Numbered from the stretch's first letter, positions 47,924 to 62,773 are shown. The stretch is 64,000 nucleotides of DNA from Todiramphus chloris collaris (GCA_025345505.1 JANVCC010000020.1:51509523-51573522), one strand, 5' to 3'. Numbers and translations: made by a program. The notes: generated from the sequence alone by a model not told the origin.

Positions 47924-48773
47924 CTGTTAGAAAAGAAGAAAGTTCATGTACAGAATGAAATTAAGTTTTCTATGACGAATATAGCTTCATGTTAATAAAG
48001 TCTGTATGAACTCTACAAACATATAAATGAGTTGAAAGAGCGTTGTCAGGGCAGTATTACTTCATCCATAACAACATTCTTCTAAAAGGAGGTGTACTGT
48101 TAAATACAATAGTTGATTTCCTTTTTATTAGATATAAAATCAATGCAAATACCCACAATCAAATTTCAAATATACTAATAATCTAATCTGAAAATTGTAA
48201 ATAATAATTTATACATCACAAACAGATACAATTTTATACTAATATTTATATAGCAAAATAAAAATTGACATTTATTAATTCAGTTAACTTTTTCTGAGAA
48301 AGAATGTAAAGTGAATATGCAGTAGAAAACAATTACATTTTCAAAGTTAAAAGTCTACAGGACAAAGTTTCAACACAAAATTGTTTCATACAATGCTGAT
48401 ATTAAAAATAAATGTTCAGCACCTCCCAACGCATAAACACACTCAGATAGCTTTAAAGCCAAAGGGACTGTCAGCTCAACCAGTACAGCTTCTGTGCCCT
48501 TACATTTCAGCATCACGTGCCTCCATTGAGCTGTATTCAATTGTAACCTTCCAGAAAGATATCCTGGAATAATCTTAAGACATCAAGGCATGGACCAGCT
48601 ACCATAAGAATGGTAGTTTTTGCTCCAAATGCTCTCACTATTAAAATTATATAGTTTTATTCTATTGCCATCCTATAGAATTCAGTAGTTCCACTCACAG
48701 ACACATAACATAAGTATTTGCAGAATTCAGGCAATGCAACATCTGTAATTCTTAACATTTCAAACCACTTTAC
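47924..48773 (-). other. ESF1 intron, AT-rich
   Basis: An 850-base, very AT-rich intron. No snoRNA-like C/D or H/ACA pattern was noticed. Confidence 0.8.
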
Positions 48774-48835
48774 CTTCTGTTTTTCAGCTTCATCTTCTGA
48801 GGTACTTTCAGCGAATTGTGGTTTCTTCTTTAAAT
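48774..48835 (-). CDS. ESF1: ESF1 internal exon, acidic linker (20 residues)
   Basis: A 62-base exon with acceptor CATTTAG before 48835 and donor CAGAAG then GTAAAG after 48774. It completes an Asp codon and encodes LKKKPQFAESTSEDEAEKQK. The segment corresponds to a poorly conserved acidic linker in human ESF1 just before the QKAEMALL block. It was placed by frame continuity and splice sites: it enters in phase 1 and leaves in phase 0. Confidence 0.9.
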
Positions 48836-51800
48836 CTAAATGAAAATATAGGACATGAACACATTTATTCAAGCTTATGCATGAGAGTATAACTTACCTA
48901 TGACTAGAACCTGTAAGTGCATACTGTAATTTAAGTGCATTTTCTTGTAATCAGTACTTAAATGTCAGATGTGGAAAAAGGCTGAAATGTTAAGAAAAAA
49001 CTACTAGACTTAAAGCAATAAAAATCCTCTGAATATTTGTTCCCTTTAAGGAGGTAGCAGTATTCAAAAGGGCATAAAAAAGACAACAAAAAAGAACAAC
49101 AGAGCAGTAGAGAGAAGTACCATAACAGTGCAAGCAAACATATGACACTGTTCCACTCCCGGGGCATTTTTAAAGATAAATTTGTTTATATACTCATAAA
49201 TGCAATTTAAGTGTCCTGAAGTTCTCAAATTGTTCATTCTTTCTACTTAAATACACAATGTAGTAAGTACTTCAGAGTAAACAGCAAATGTGCATCTCTT
49301 CTCTGTATCCAGAATACAAGTCTGCCAGAGAATAAGAATTCATCAGTAAAAAAAGATGGCTTTATAATTTATATGTAGGGCTAAAAGACCCTAGTGTGCT
49401 GTTAGCCGTGCTTGTGCAAAAAACCCTTGCAAAAAAGATCTGAACAGAATCATGGGAATAAAGATGTGATTGACTCTGATCAGACTGAATATTCTCCTGA
49501 TGAAGCTCTTCTACTCTCTTAAAATTTACTTTAGATAGACAGTCCTGATTAGACAGACATAATGACTACTAACAGCATAAGACATTAGTCAAACGTAACT
49601 TTTAATGAAAACAGACCTGTTTATAAATCCTACAAAATCACATTATTCTCTCAAGAAGGAGCAGGAAAAGCAGAAGATTTCCTGACCTGAACCACATACT
49701 CTAACCTTTGAGCATGGAATTACATTCCCAAGCAATTTATTACAGTCCACTGGGGGTGCTCTTAAGGAAGATATTTGGCTCCATTTTGTTAAGCCAGATT
49801 TGTAGTCAGACTAGAAATACAAACATGCCAGAAAAATGTCAAGTTATATCTCTAAGTATACTCTGGAATAGGACACATTTCTTGAAGAACATTTTTTTCT
49901 CCCTTGACTATTCTCTTGACTATTTCTAAATGGATTCCAAACTGGAAATGGATTTCTAGAAGAAACAAACCACCACCACCAAAAAATAAACTATCCAGAT
50001 GTGCCATGTCATCAGCTTAAGAACTAAACTGTTGATTTAGTAGTTCCAGAAAATGTGCAGGAAAATCAGATTCAGATATAATATTGTTACCTGACCTAGA
50101 CAATTTATGTTAGCGTGTAGAAGGGAGAAATAAATGTCTTGTGTAAGACTTCAACAATCCTGAAATCTTTTTTATCTTCCCAGAACTGGCTAAACTAGAG
50201 TCTTGCTACACAGAACTGATAGCTGACACCAGCCAGTGAGAAAAGCTTTTTGTCTCTTCTGCAATCCCTGCTCAAGCTGCCATTCAGCTCTTTCTCAGAT
50301 CAAAAATTTAGTTTGCAACATTCATTTTCGTATCAATTCAATCACTGAGACTTCAAATACAGAGACTGACCCCAGATCAAAAAGGCCTCTCACAAGACCT
50401 CTTATCTGTCTTACTCAGAAGCTGGAAAGCCAGAATGAAAAGCCCCGTGAAGGCACACAGTACATGAATCAGTAATACAGACATGACCTTTATCTTACAG
50501 CTACTGGTTCTACAACTATACTCAGATTTTGCTGTTAATCTCTTATGTCCCTGCAGTCATACTGTTATCTTCCAGCATCAAAATGCCATCAATTTCTACA
50601 TATATAATAAATCAAATCATGAGAAGGCATCAAAGTGTGTGGAAACTATAGGAGATTTAATAATGTGTAAAGTCATGTAGGCATTTTCCTCAAAGAAAGA
50701 TCAATAGAAACTATGCTTAATAATTAGTCTAAAGCATTTGGAAACTATTCAGTGATGTCCAAAAGCAGGCTATTGCACTCATGTTAATAAGCATTTATAC
50801 TATTCAGCTATTAATCCTCCAGCAATTCGGCAACACCACAGAAACAGATGCAGCAAGACTGAAACTCTCCAAGCCAAAGAAAAGTCATAAAACACTTTTT
50901 GAAACATGCATATTATCGTAAAGCAAAAGTGACAATTTTTTTTCTTTTTCCTTGACAATATCAAACTAGAATCAAGCTTCTGAAATGCTACATCAAGGCT
51001 CATATATATGCATCATTTTACATTGTAGCTGGTGCTACTGAAAAGCCACACAGGGATCATGCCCATATGAAAACTTTGGGCAAAGCAAGCACTGTTATGA
51101 ATTTCAGGAGCACTAACTTGCACACACCTGCATCCTGCACAGACACTATTGGGGCATGGCAGGAACAATTTGCTCTCTCTTGCCTCTCCCAAGATGAAGC
51201 ATCCACAGTGTAAGAATGACTGCGTACTTTACAAACAGTTTTCAGGAACAAAGACAAACCTGATGAATATACATTTGAGTAGTCTTCCCGTAATTTCCAG
51301 CTTTCCTTTCACAGCACTCAAATTTGTTAGGTCCTTTGTCTAACAGCTCCTTACACTCTTCCTTTGCTTCAGCTGTTCAAAAACTAACTTCCACAAGACC
51401 CATACACACATATAGTCAACACGTGAATCCAGCATGGGAACAAATATACCTCTGCAAAACTAACAGCACTTCTGCACCCTCACAGTTTATTCACTGCTCC
51501 AGCCTACAAACATCCTGTCATATGCTTTTCCAGCATCATGGAAGATCATCTGACAGACAGATTAAGGGAGACATTTCAATCTTTGAGGGGAATTATAAAA
51601 GGCTTATGAAAAATTACAATCATTCAAGTTAGTGCTGCCTGTACCCTAAATACAAAGTTAGCAGAGCTACGGGCTCGTTACAAGAAAATTGGAACCTATT
51701 TTCCCTAACTGGATAAAGCAGCTGTGCTTAAAAACAACCCCAGCTATGAGACAGAGGCAGTTCTGGGTAAACTTGGTGAAAGCCAAAGTTGTGCTGTGTA

Positions 51801-53218
51801 GCCATTGTTACACTGTTAACTGGCTTGCAGCCAACCACTGTACTCTCCCTTCAAACTTCTCCAGGGCTAGCCACATGGTTTTACTCCTCTTTCTTAGTAC
51901 GTTTATCAGTAATCTAGCAGACAACAGCTTCACTTTCTTAACTTCTGTCTATTTTACTATCCCCAAGCACTCCACGCATACAATACAAAGAATTTCTTAC
52001 ATAATGCAGAGGAAAACATTTCTTCAGAGATTTCACACAGAACATTGAAACATCAAAAGTTAGTATGAGAGTACCTACAAAACCTTCCTAGTCCAAAAAA
52101 AAAAAAAAAAGACAAGACATTGCATGCCACCATAAATTGTGGTATTTTCTATAAAGCATAGATCTCACCCTACTGTTCTGTTCAGACTATTAAGACATAG
52201 GCATAAGCATATTAAGACACAAACAGGTTGAGGTTTGAAGTTTAAATTATTTACTCTCTCATAATAAAAACTTCAAACAACCAGGCCAGAAGACTATGCT
52301 GGCTGGTATCAAATTAAAAGTAATTTACTCTTTTTAAATGGAACTTGGATCTGCATTGCTATACTAAAAAAAAAAAAACCCAAAACAACCAAAACAAGAG
52401 ACTGGTGATATTTCTGAATCTGTTGCTATCTCCTTTTTGTTTGTTTTCTTCCCACATTTTATTTTCCCCAGCCTCTTTTCTTTATTTTAATATACTATAG
52501 CATGAGCTACCCTTAGGTTTTTGCTCCCAAAAGCATGGAAAGACAGAAATCACACTTATTGATTGATTCTCTCTACCTTAACCAGCAAAATCATACTTCA
52601 AATAAATTTGCTGTTACCACAGCAAAAGATAACTTAAACGTTAGACTAAAAAGCCTGTAAAAAAGGTATCCTAAAACCCCAATCTGAACAAGGTGTTTTC
52701 TAAAACACTGAATTTCACTATTTGGGTTTCTAGGCAGTCAGAGTACACTAGCAAAACTGATATCAGACTAAGAAAAGAAAATTGACTTTTTCTGAAAGAC
52801 AGCTTTGTTTATGATGCAAAACCACTTGATATTTATGTAGCTGACCCGAACTTTAAAGAGATTTAGACATATCTGGATCCCTCTATATAAAAGGAAACAG
52901 GCTTCAAAGGCAGTGAAGTTCTTTTAACTGGAATATTTCGGGAAGCAGATGGTCAGCTTGTTTCTAACAGCCATCCCCAAAAATTGGCTAAATAGTGGTC
53001 TCTGAGGAAAGCTAAGAGAACAATGTTGTATACCATTCCACATATCACAATATATGTCATTTTACAAGAACAGCACCTGCAATTTTAGGCAAATTTAATC
53101 TACTTCTTTTCATTCTGAACGTACTATCTCTGCACTTACTGTATCCCAACTTTATTTCTAAAGCTGATTACTTAAAGAAAGGGCAGATTTATTCTAGAAG
53201 TCACCCGTCTTGACCCAC
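48836..53218 (-). other. ESF1 intron of 4.4 kb
   Basis: An AT-rich intron with a 16-base poly-A run at 52095-52110 and an A-run near 52367-52378. Plus-strand open frames near 51.3-52.0 kb reach about 119 codons but show no recognisable similarity. No mobile element was identified. Confidence 0.8.
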
Positions 53219-53312
53219 CTGTTTTCTCAAGCTCTTCAGCAAAATACGGGTCACTGAGATCAACATCAGGTGGAAGTTCATCTTCACTCTGTTCTTTCTC
53301 ATCAGCAGCCGC
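53219..53312 (-). CDS. ESF1: ESF1 internal exon (31 residues, PPDVDLSDPYFAEE)
   Basis: A 94-base exon with acceptor GTTACAG before 53312 and donor ACAG then GTGGGT after 53219. It encodes AAADEKEQSEDELPPDVDLS followed by DPYFAEELEKT and the first base of Asp. The DVDL.DPYFAEE block is strongly conserved in ESF1 proteins (human DVDLNDPYFAEEV). The following intron is 4.4 kb. Confidence 0.96.
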
Positions 53313-54715
53313 CTGTAACAAAGCACAAACATTATTTCTATCAACATGTAAATTACTATACAAGTTTCGCTGGAATTAGATGTTCCTTCTGTTACAACTA
53401 TGAAGATGAAAACTAAAATACTGCATGCTGAACATGATAAAACTAGAATACAGTAAAAAGTGCTAGCAAAGACAAAAAACCAATTTAAAATATGTTTCAT
53501 GGATTGAAAACTTTTTGTGTACCTGAGGAAGGGCTCTTCATATATTCCAGGGATCTTTATTAGATGTACCCACAAACTGTGATACATCAGCTAAACACAC
53601 CAACAAATTACAGGATCACAGCATTGTTATGTTCTTACTTATATTCCAAAAAAACTCTGCTTGGGGAAAAACTTGAGCCATGAGCTTCATTTTGCACTCT
53701 GAAATCCAGAAAGACTGAGTTCAGATTTAAAAGACCAAATTTTATTACTGGAAGTTCTGTGTCATACACCTTTCCCCTTGGTTTCATTTATCAGACTGAC
53801 CAGGAATATTATGCTAGAAAAAGCTGCTCTACTACCTAACAGTGCTACCTGCTCTATTCAGAGCACTTGTTTTCTGTTAGGTTTAAGAAGTTACTCATCA
53901 AATGCCAGTTAAAACTAACTGGAATGCACAATATTAACTCAAGATGTAGAGATTACTCTTAAAAACATTATTCTGCAATATGAATTATATTCAGAGTAAT
54001 TTAAGAATGCAGGAGAGCTAGATTCTGTATGCCACATGCTTTTTTCCTATCATATGCACAAACAGTTTAGCTGCCTATTTTTGCACATTACCACCACAGG
54101 AGTCAGTTACTTGACAATTACTTTCTGTGTGTGGAAAGATGGAGCAACGGCAATTTTCACATTAATATAGGACCATTTCGCTATTCATATATAGAAATAT
54201 TTACCAAATCTGCTCTTGAAACTTGAAATTTGAATAGTTCTTTGTGGCTATTAATTCTTTGCTATTACAGCTTTGGGAAACAAGTCTGTGTTATTTTAGG
54301 ACGTAAATTTCCAAACGTACAGTTTGGAACAGTTGTACAACTGTACAGTTGGTACAGTTATTGTAACAACTTCGAACTGATGTGCATATGGTAGCAAAAA
54401 GAACCTTCCCAATGCATTTAAAAATGTAAAATAAACCCAGCTGTTATTATGACTCATTTATCTTTAACACAGCACAAGCAGATAAACAAAATTCTGTGTA
54501 AGCATATGTATGATCAGTAATATCCTGAACATCCTTTTGCTCCGTAAGTTCGATGAAGCATGCTCGGTCTTTTCACACAAGTGACCACTGCACATTTGAA
54601 CCTTAAAATAGTATGAGAAGTGATACAATTTCTTATTTAGTTTATCCAAAACAAACAATAACAGTGACTTAAAAAAACAAACAACTCCCCTCCAAGTGGC
54701 CCACATAAAAATTAC
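53313..54715 (-). other. ESF1 intron of 1.4 kb with a 16-bp palindrome
   Basis: Mostly featureless AT-rich intron. Between 54319 and 54359 there are four copies of ACAGTT at irregular spacing, two of them flanking or forming a perfect 16-base palindrome (ACAGTTGTACAACTGT, 54329-54344). Confidence 0.8.
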
Positions 54716-54837
54716 CTTTCTCTTTTTCTTAAGAATTCTTTTTTCTTTCTTCTTCTCTAGATATTTTTGCCATGGGGTTAGGTTATCCTTTCCTTCCAAT
54801 TTGTTTTTGACCATTTCTTCAGCAGTTTCTTTGAGGC
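54716..54837 (-). CDS. ESF1: ESF1 internal exon (40 residues, LTPWQKYLEKKKEK)
   Basis: A 122-base exon with acceptor GGTTTAG before 54837 and donor AGAAAG then GTAATT after 54716. It completes a Gly codon and encodes LKETAEEMVKNKLEGKDNLT, then PWQKYLEKKKEKRILKKKRK. Human ESF1 has the matching KLEGKDELTPWEQFLEKKKEK. The highly basic C-terminal half probably contributes to nucleolar targeting (inference). Confidence 0.96.
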
Positions 54838-57800
54838 CTAAACCAAAAAATGGTAAGATACAGAATTGAAATTAATCTGCTGCTTTTTTTTTTTTTAAAA
54901 TCAAAAATTTTCTCTTTCGTAAAAGATTAATCTAGTTTAACAAGTCTGTGAAAGCAACATAAATACTGCTTAAAAGACCATCTTTTGTAAATGAGGTCAC
55001 TTTACAGGATGTGTTTTTACAAAAAAAAACCCAAAAAACCACACCTCCTTCAGTAATACATTGAACAAGAGTCAGAAGAACTTGCTTATGTGATATCCGA
55101 CTTCCAACACTCTTGCTATTCCTCATAAAGGTCTCCTTGCCAGACTTAGACTTGCTTAGACTGTGCAGTCCACAGATGCCACTTTTGAAGGGTAAGAGTA
55201 ACACAGTAAAAATAACAGCAGACTTATACAGAGCCCTTACATTTAATGTACCTTACTGTAATTAAGATTCACAAAACCACTCAGAATACAGTCCACTCAT
55301 TCCCATTTTTTGAGCATGGCAAAACTAAGTATAAAAGATGAAATGACAATGACTCCAAACTGTTAAACCAGTACCAGAGCTGGCTTGAACCTCTCGCTAT
55401 ATATATCTAGTGCTCTCCATTTCACAGAGAGATACTAACTGGTTGTTGCTGCATCAGTACGTCTTGCTTACATGATAAAGTTGCTATATATAGCACCTCC
55501 ACTGCTGACACTTTGCCTCTGTGATTATATTATGACAATGCTGCAGAATCTCTGATGACCAGTGTGGTTTTCATCCATCATCATAAAAAAGAACACTATG
55601 CTATTATTTGAATAAAGGTAAAAAAAAATAAATTCACAGATAGAAAAGCACAGAAAAATGTAAACAAAAACTCTAAATAATTTCTTGAATTATGTACTAA
55701 TGTCATAATATGACATGCATTAAGTTAAATTATAAAAGCTATTTTCAATCTATCTAACCTTTCAAAGCTACTGAGTACCAGTCTGCTTTAACCACAGAAA
55801 ACTACCTAAAATTAAAAACCAGTACACACCTGGTACGGCAGTAAACCTAGATTCAGATTCAATGCTCGAGTATTGCATTACATATTTAATACTTTATTTT
55901 TATTTTTTTTTTAACATGCTTGTTAGCAAGAAGCAGAGACTACGGGCACAGACTGCTTGAAACAAATCAGCTTCGCAAAGAAATAAACAAAAATACTTGA
56001 AAGAATATTTCCTTTTTACCGATTACCAGTTCAAATTGTAATAACAAAAATGTGGGAAGAAAAATAAACCATCCTCTGTTTTGGTTAGCACACTAAGTTA
56101 CCAAATACTTTACACTTCACAGCTATTCAAACTGAAAGATCTAAGGAGGACAGTACCATTCTCTCACTAGATTCAGTGAGGAACTGTAACTATTAGAACA
56201 TTAACTCAGATCTACATTCCTTTGGTATCCTTTTGTTACAGATGTGATGTTAGAGACAACCTCAAGTTTGTGTTTCCTGTCCTATCAACAGCTGGGAAAG
56301 GTGGCTACAAGCTTTTCTGAAGGAAACTTCCTCTTTACTTTCAGAGCATGAAAGTTTTCTGAAGGTCCTAAAAAAGTAAACCTCATAGAAGTGCAACATA
56401 ATAAATAATATTTCCTACATAATATAATTTCCCACATAATAATTCCCACATGACAGGATCAGACAGTTAAGTTTAGACGTGTTAATTAGGTTTACATTAA
56501 ATTCCGTAATTTCAGACTGCCACCGTTTCAATGCCTACCTCTTGAGGCTGCATACACAAATACATCGTAACCCTTAATTTGGCTTTTGTCAATACACTTT
56601 CTGATAATTTCTCATCATGTGATCACATTTTACCTTTTCCAGAGGATCTTAGCTGTTTGATCTATAGATGATGAACATGTAACCACTCGATATTTTGTGT
56701 TACTATCCAATGTATAGCTAAGTTACTGAACATAATAATGTGCAGCAAAATTACCAAACATAACTGAGCCCTACTGCAGAAACAGAACGGAGTTTTATAG
56801 AATATGTAGCATTACAGTATTTAATGGTGTGAAAATATCACCTTGAAAAAGAATCCACTAAATACCTGGAGCATCCCCACTTGATATCTAGAACATTCAC
56901 GTCCAGAATAAGCATTTTATTTAAAAACAATCTTCCTTCTGTGGTGAAAAATTCCAGACACTTCAGGGATGCTTTTTTCAGAAGTATTTATTAAACAGCA
57001 CTTATATGTTATGAGGACAAATACTGATTTCAGATGCTTATACACTTTCAACGCCTTTTTTACAAGATGGGAACTTAGAAAAACAAAAATTCACAACGTA
57101 AAGAGATTAACTGACTTGCCTTGCAACACACTGGAACAGAATTCAGTGGCAGAAAGACAGAATCCACTTCCCAGGCAAGAGGTAACAGCCTGAGCAATCA
57201 TGTATTTTTTCTCCCACCTACACCTCCTTGCTTCATTCACTACATACTTTTTTTAATTTTCTTTTTTAAACTTCTGTAACGAGTCAGGTGTCCTACAGTT
57301 AACATTTTCTTTTACAACATGACTGATAGAACTGGGAAGTGCGTAGGAATCGTGTTTCTGCTTTCCCCTCCAAGTCTGATATTTGCTGTCTCTTCCCCTA
57401 TTCTACATGCTCCAATTGTCTCTCTTCAGCATCCCTTTCTTATCACCCCAGACCAACCCTCATCTAACAAAGTCCTACTCTCCCACCCCACATACCAGTT
57501 TTATTGCTCATACTGAGACTTTCCAGATGTCCTAGACGAGATCCCATCTTTCTCCCAACTCCCAGGTTTCTCAGTTGGCCTTTCCCCACTCTTCATCATT
57601 TCTTCCAGCCTTCCTCAGTAATGAGGAACTGAAAACAAAGTTCATAATGGAAAAAATGGGCAGCTTTCATAGACAGTTATACCCGTCCTCAGAAAAGAAC
57701 CAGAACATTTTTCTGAAAAATTGCAAGCACCAATTTCTGTTCTTTTGCTTGTTGACGCTCCAAAAATAATTCAAAGGCTGGAGAGATGGTTACAACATGT

Positions 57801-60800
57801 CTGAGACACGAAGTATGGACAAGATCTAAAATCATATAAAACCATGTCTTGTAGGGAGAAAAGAGTGAAGCAAAAAAAGATAAAGTGTCCTTCTACTCTC
57901 CTGGGAAGTAGTCAGAATTAAGGGGCAAACCGTTACAGCAACAAAAATTAGGTACTAAACCAGCATACAAATACAGAACCCTGATAAAGGAAGGATATTG
58001 TATAGGTTCACTAGAAATGTACCACTAAGAAAGCCTCTCTTACAACAAGAACAAATATTTAGCTATTTCCAGCTCTACACTTCTACATCTCCAAAGTCAA
58101 CCAAAGCAAAGTCATCTGTGTCCTAGAAATTGAACTACTATTACTTTGGATATTATTTTGCATACTTTTGTGGAAAAAATTACTGGTCAGCTAGCAACCT
58201 TGCAGATTGTCTCTGAAGACAGAAAATACTGGATTAAAAAATATATGTCATCTCCAGAAAAAGAGAGACCCAAAATCTCAAAGGAGGTTACAAGATTTCT
58301 GATTTATTTGCCTGGAAAATGGAATCATTTGATCCATCTGGCACAGAAAGACTTGGAAGAAAATACAGCCCTTTCTTGTGGTATTTGGCAGTCTCATGAA
58401 AGGCATTAGAGTTTCTCCACAGATTAGAATGGCTTAGAAACTACTGTCCAGACCACTTCCCGAGAATAAGAGTGTATTTAAGTGGTCAAAAGGCTTTTGA
58501 TTGCAGAAAGGAAAAGGAATCGTCTACTTTAGGTAGAATTATTAACTGGCCATAGAAAAGGATAATTTATACCCTTACCAACATCAGTTTTTTAATTTTT
58601 TTTTGTTTTACTAAATTAATCACACTGATTTTCTTTAACCTTCACAAATGAAGGCCAAGAAAAGAGAGGGGAAAGGTCATCTATATTAGCACACAACTAA
58701 ATCATACCTGAGCTAGAGAATTAAAAGCATGATAAACACTAAAACAAGCAAATATATTCCCTCTCACTCTGGTGGGAGAATGAGGGAGGGTGTGCAGGCC
58801 AGAATTTTTACTGCTCTAAACACTTAGTTTTGAAAACTTTTGGAAGTTTTAACAGCATGCAACTGTCACAATTATTAGAAGCTAAGAAGATGCTTCTCTG
58901 TTCTCAGGAGATCTAAACAAGCAAGTTCATCTTGCATATCATGTCTTAGAAGAAACACCTTGCAGCAGGGAGCTAAAAGGAATGGGGGACAGAAACATTC
59001 TGATAACACTAGAATTTGTCACCCCTCAAAGTAAGACTTCTTATGCCAAGAAAGTTTTCCTAACATAGTATAACTGCCTGGAAAAAACCCACCACACTTA
59101 GCAGCTGTCAAGTGTGAGGAACTGCGGTGCAGCTCAGCGCACACTGCTTCGTGCTGCAAGAGGTAAGACCGCTTCAGTCAGAGGACATGCTACACAGTGA
59201 GACAGATGGATAGTCCATAGGAGCATTTCTGTAACAACAGACAGTTGGGGTTTACTCTGCGCTTTACAGAGACACAATTGCCTGCTGTTCTACTGCTGAT
59301 TAAAACAAAGATGAAATTTTCCTTTAAGCCTAGATAAATATTTACATCTCATTCTTTGCAAAGGAAGAAGTTTGAAGTCCAGTAAAAAACCAAAAACAAC
59401 TGTATGAAAACCTGGCTGAACATCATCAAGAAATGCAGTTGTGATCTTCTCCCTCTTCACCTTCTAAAAGGAGCTCTGGGAGCTGAATAAGGATGCACAG
59501 TAATTGTTGCTCAAATCAGGTATGATTAAGAAAACAGATGGATGTTTAAATATAACACTGATTTTGTGCCTAAAAGAAACAGACCAAAGAGAGCTGGAAC
59601 TACATCTGATTTATTTTTGCTGGCACTGTGGTTTATTTAAAACTATTATGATTCAAGAATAACTGAATCATTCACAAAGTATGCTTTCTATAACCATGTG
59701 TAAATATTTGTGCCAAAACTCAAATTTTTAAATTAATTCTCTGCTTTTCAATTGAAAGGCTTCCTAGATTTAACTGTTGTAACTCTCTCTATATTAAACA
59801 CTTGGGCAGGAAAAAGATTTTGCAAAAAGCCAAGCAGATTAAAGCAGAGCTTGATAATAAAAATATTTCAACAGACATAAACCGGTTCTGAAAAAAAATA
59901 AGGAGTCTTAAGAGATTATAACAAAAACTATTTTTGAATTCCCAGAATGCTCCAACTGAACATAATTAAATTGGTTTGGAATTTAAATAAGCACATTTGT
60001 TCAAGAAAAAATAACATAATAACTAATGTACTTCTCTCCCGTAAGAAAGCACAGCCTCAACTATGCATATACTGCCAGAGCTATAAACTACTGTTCAGCA
60101 TGTGCTGACTGTGCTCCACCATAAAATAAAATATTAGAAAAAACTACAACTCCCTTCCAGGTGTGCAGGACTTCCTCTCAAAACGCTGCCTGAAATCAGT
60201 GGTGGCTAATGTGTTGCCATACATTAGACTCAAAAGCAAAGTTAAGACACTCATCTTAAAACACTTTTAGGACTTGGGTTTTGCACAAAGCTATATTGCA
60301 GGAGCTAATAGCTAGTAGTGGTATTGACTGGCCTCATGGAGATGCATATCTAACTAGCAAAGGCAAGTGAACACTTCTATGATTTCCAGAAGGTCTGCTC
60401 TTTGATAATACGTTTACTTTTGCAGGGTAAGAAATGAGGAAATGTTAACATATACTGCAAAATCATCGTTGCTAAACTAACATCAAATAATATAACCTAC
60501 CCCTGTAAACCTCACTGTGCACACAGTCACATTCAACCCATCACTGTATGAACAAATCTGACCCAGTGCACAGACATCTGACTAACTCTAAAGAAAGTCA
60601 GTCATATTTGGAGGATAGGGGTTTTCCTGTTTGGTTTGGGAGTTTTTCCCATCCCTCCCTCAAAAGAGATGAAGATATAAAAGAAGTCCCAGGAGCCCTG
60701 CAAGAAGGTGCAGTAAGAAAGTGGTTGTACTGGATGAAATACAGAACAAATCTAATTTTCTAGTCAAGTTCCATTGCAAAGAAACAAGGAGCTTGTCTAT

Positions 60801-62773
60801 TAGAGAACTGGATTCTTTCTCTACTACAATTCCTAAATGTTAATATAATTGACTTGTAACATGCAAGGCACAGTTTCAAGAGGCAGATTCTTTCAGAAAA
60901 CTTCTTGCTCTCCCTGGGCAAGAGAGTCTAAAGACAGTTTCTTTTAGTCTCTCTTAAAACAATTTTCCACCTCCTCCTATGAATGGTTTGCTCTAAATTC
61001 TGAACTGTGTCACCACATTACATGGCTTAGACTTCTTTAATTTACAGAACTTCATTCATACAATTGCAAAATTCTTCAGAAGACAGACTATATAACAAAC
61101 AAAAAACCCTCCACTCTTGTTTTCCAAAACAACACAAAAAACAGTAGCTTTTCTAGCTGTTTAAACAATGCCTGGTCTATATAAATACAGAACACATTCC
61201 TAGTAGTATTTGTTTTGACTGTTGTTTCCACCTTCAGCCTGAAAGGTGACAACAACAAATCTTTGTAAAAATCTTGTAATGTATGAATTTACCTTGAATG
61301 CTCAGTGACACAATGAATTAAAACTACTAAGGAAGCAACACGAAGAAGGCAAATACTGACACACTGTGGACAGATGAAGTAAAACATGACAGTACAGCTG
61401 CAGCAGGAAGCACTTGTCCTATCACACATGCTATGTGCTTTCTTTAAAATTTAGGGAGAATTCATGCCAGAAATTATCAGAATCATATCAGCATGACTGA
61501 AAACACACACCTGTTTTTAATGCCAGTGAATACTTTGCAATAGGGGTCTTATCAAGAACTAGGAATAAAACTACTCCATTCAGTTCAATCCACGTCAGTG
61601 AATTAGTACAGATGAGAACAAGATTTTAGAAGTGTTTGCATTCCACAGAAGTTATTTGAGTGAATTCAGAATAATGCTAGTGCAAATAATATCATTACAC
61701 ATGCATTCCTAGCTGGTATTAACACATCAGTGATGAAGGAGCTGGATTCTAGTATGTCTCTGGTCGCAGTATTTTACAGTAATGGATCAGATTGTGTCCT
61801 TACATGGCCTGCAGCCAATACAGAACCTTGATGGCCCCAAAAAGGTAGTATCACATTTCCCTAGTCTCTGGACTGCATAATTCAGCCCTCTGAGCATTCA
61901 CCAAATACTTCCATTTGCCCAGCTCACTAACTCAGTGGGGAAGATCCAGATTTTTTTCTTCATTTCCAGAGTAGTTTTGTCATTTTAGCAAATGAAATTG
62001 AGCTTGCAAAGAGATCGAGAAAATGCCAGGGTTGGTACAGGCAGTGAGAATGAGCTTTAGGCCAGAATCAAGGAGGAGATGCCACAGTGAAAATCTTTCC
62101 CTTTGTGGATGTAGCAAGTTGTTAAACTGGCTCATTACATTGCAGGGAAAGCACACATCCATAAACAAAGTTTTAAAAACATTCTGGATGCCTTTTCGTC
62201 ATCATAAAAAAAAAAAGAACATCGCTTTTCAGCTCTCAAGATAAGTTCTGCTGGTATTCTATATGGTGAAGTTACCTTTTTTTCATTTCCAGGTGAAAAT
62301 CTGGATGTCACTATCCCCCAACTTTTCTTCCTGGTACCTTTCTTTCCCACAGAGCACTCTCACTGTCACTAGAAGGACAGATTTCTCTGTTCCCCAAATC
62401 TTCAATATTATGCATTCTCTTCCAACTTTATGCTATGTTTCCATATCATACTGGTTTTCATTTTAACATGTATAGGTATGTTTTATGACTCTATTCTAAC
62501 ACATGAATTCTATAAATTGAGGAATGAATAAGCAAGCACACAGGAAAAAAAAAAATGTCGAAAAAATAAGCTACCAAGAGAAGCTGAGGAACTGAGTTCA
62601 GTCATATTATTTGTCCTATTTCCCTCATTGTAGTTCACCTGGATTTCAATTTATAGAAAAATAAAAAAAGGTCAGTTTTGACTACTATAAATCCAACACC
62701 TTACACTACAGCCCTATTAGTAGTCCAATACTGTGTATCTTCCAAGTTAGTGAAAGAAAAATGTAAAGCTTAC
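54838..62773 (-). other. ESF1 intron of 7.9 kb
   Basis: A long AT-rich intron. No exon is required in it because the codons split at 62774 and 54837 join exactly to give Gly. I see no CR1 or other repeat family, only short A- and T-tracts. Confidence 0.8.

Noticed and set aside
51324..52048. Plus-strand frames of 102 and 119 codons in an ESF1 intron
   Set aside because: They are antisense to the gene, show no recognisable domain or splice context, and are within chance length.
53201..53587. A 128-codon minus-strand frame overlapping an ESF1 exon
   Set aside because: It is in a different frame from the exon, and its hydrophobic product comes from intron sequence; the real exon is 53219-53312.
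55500..55600. Possible C/D box snoRNA in the large ESF1 intron (ctgatgacc and ATGATGATGG words)
   Set aside because: No matching D box at a suitable distance and no terminal stem were found on either strand.
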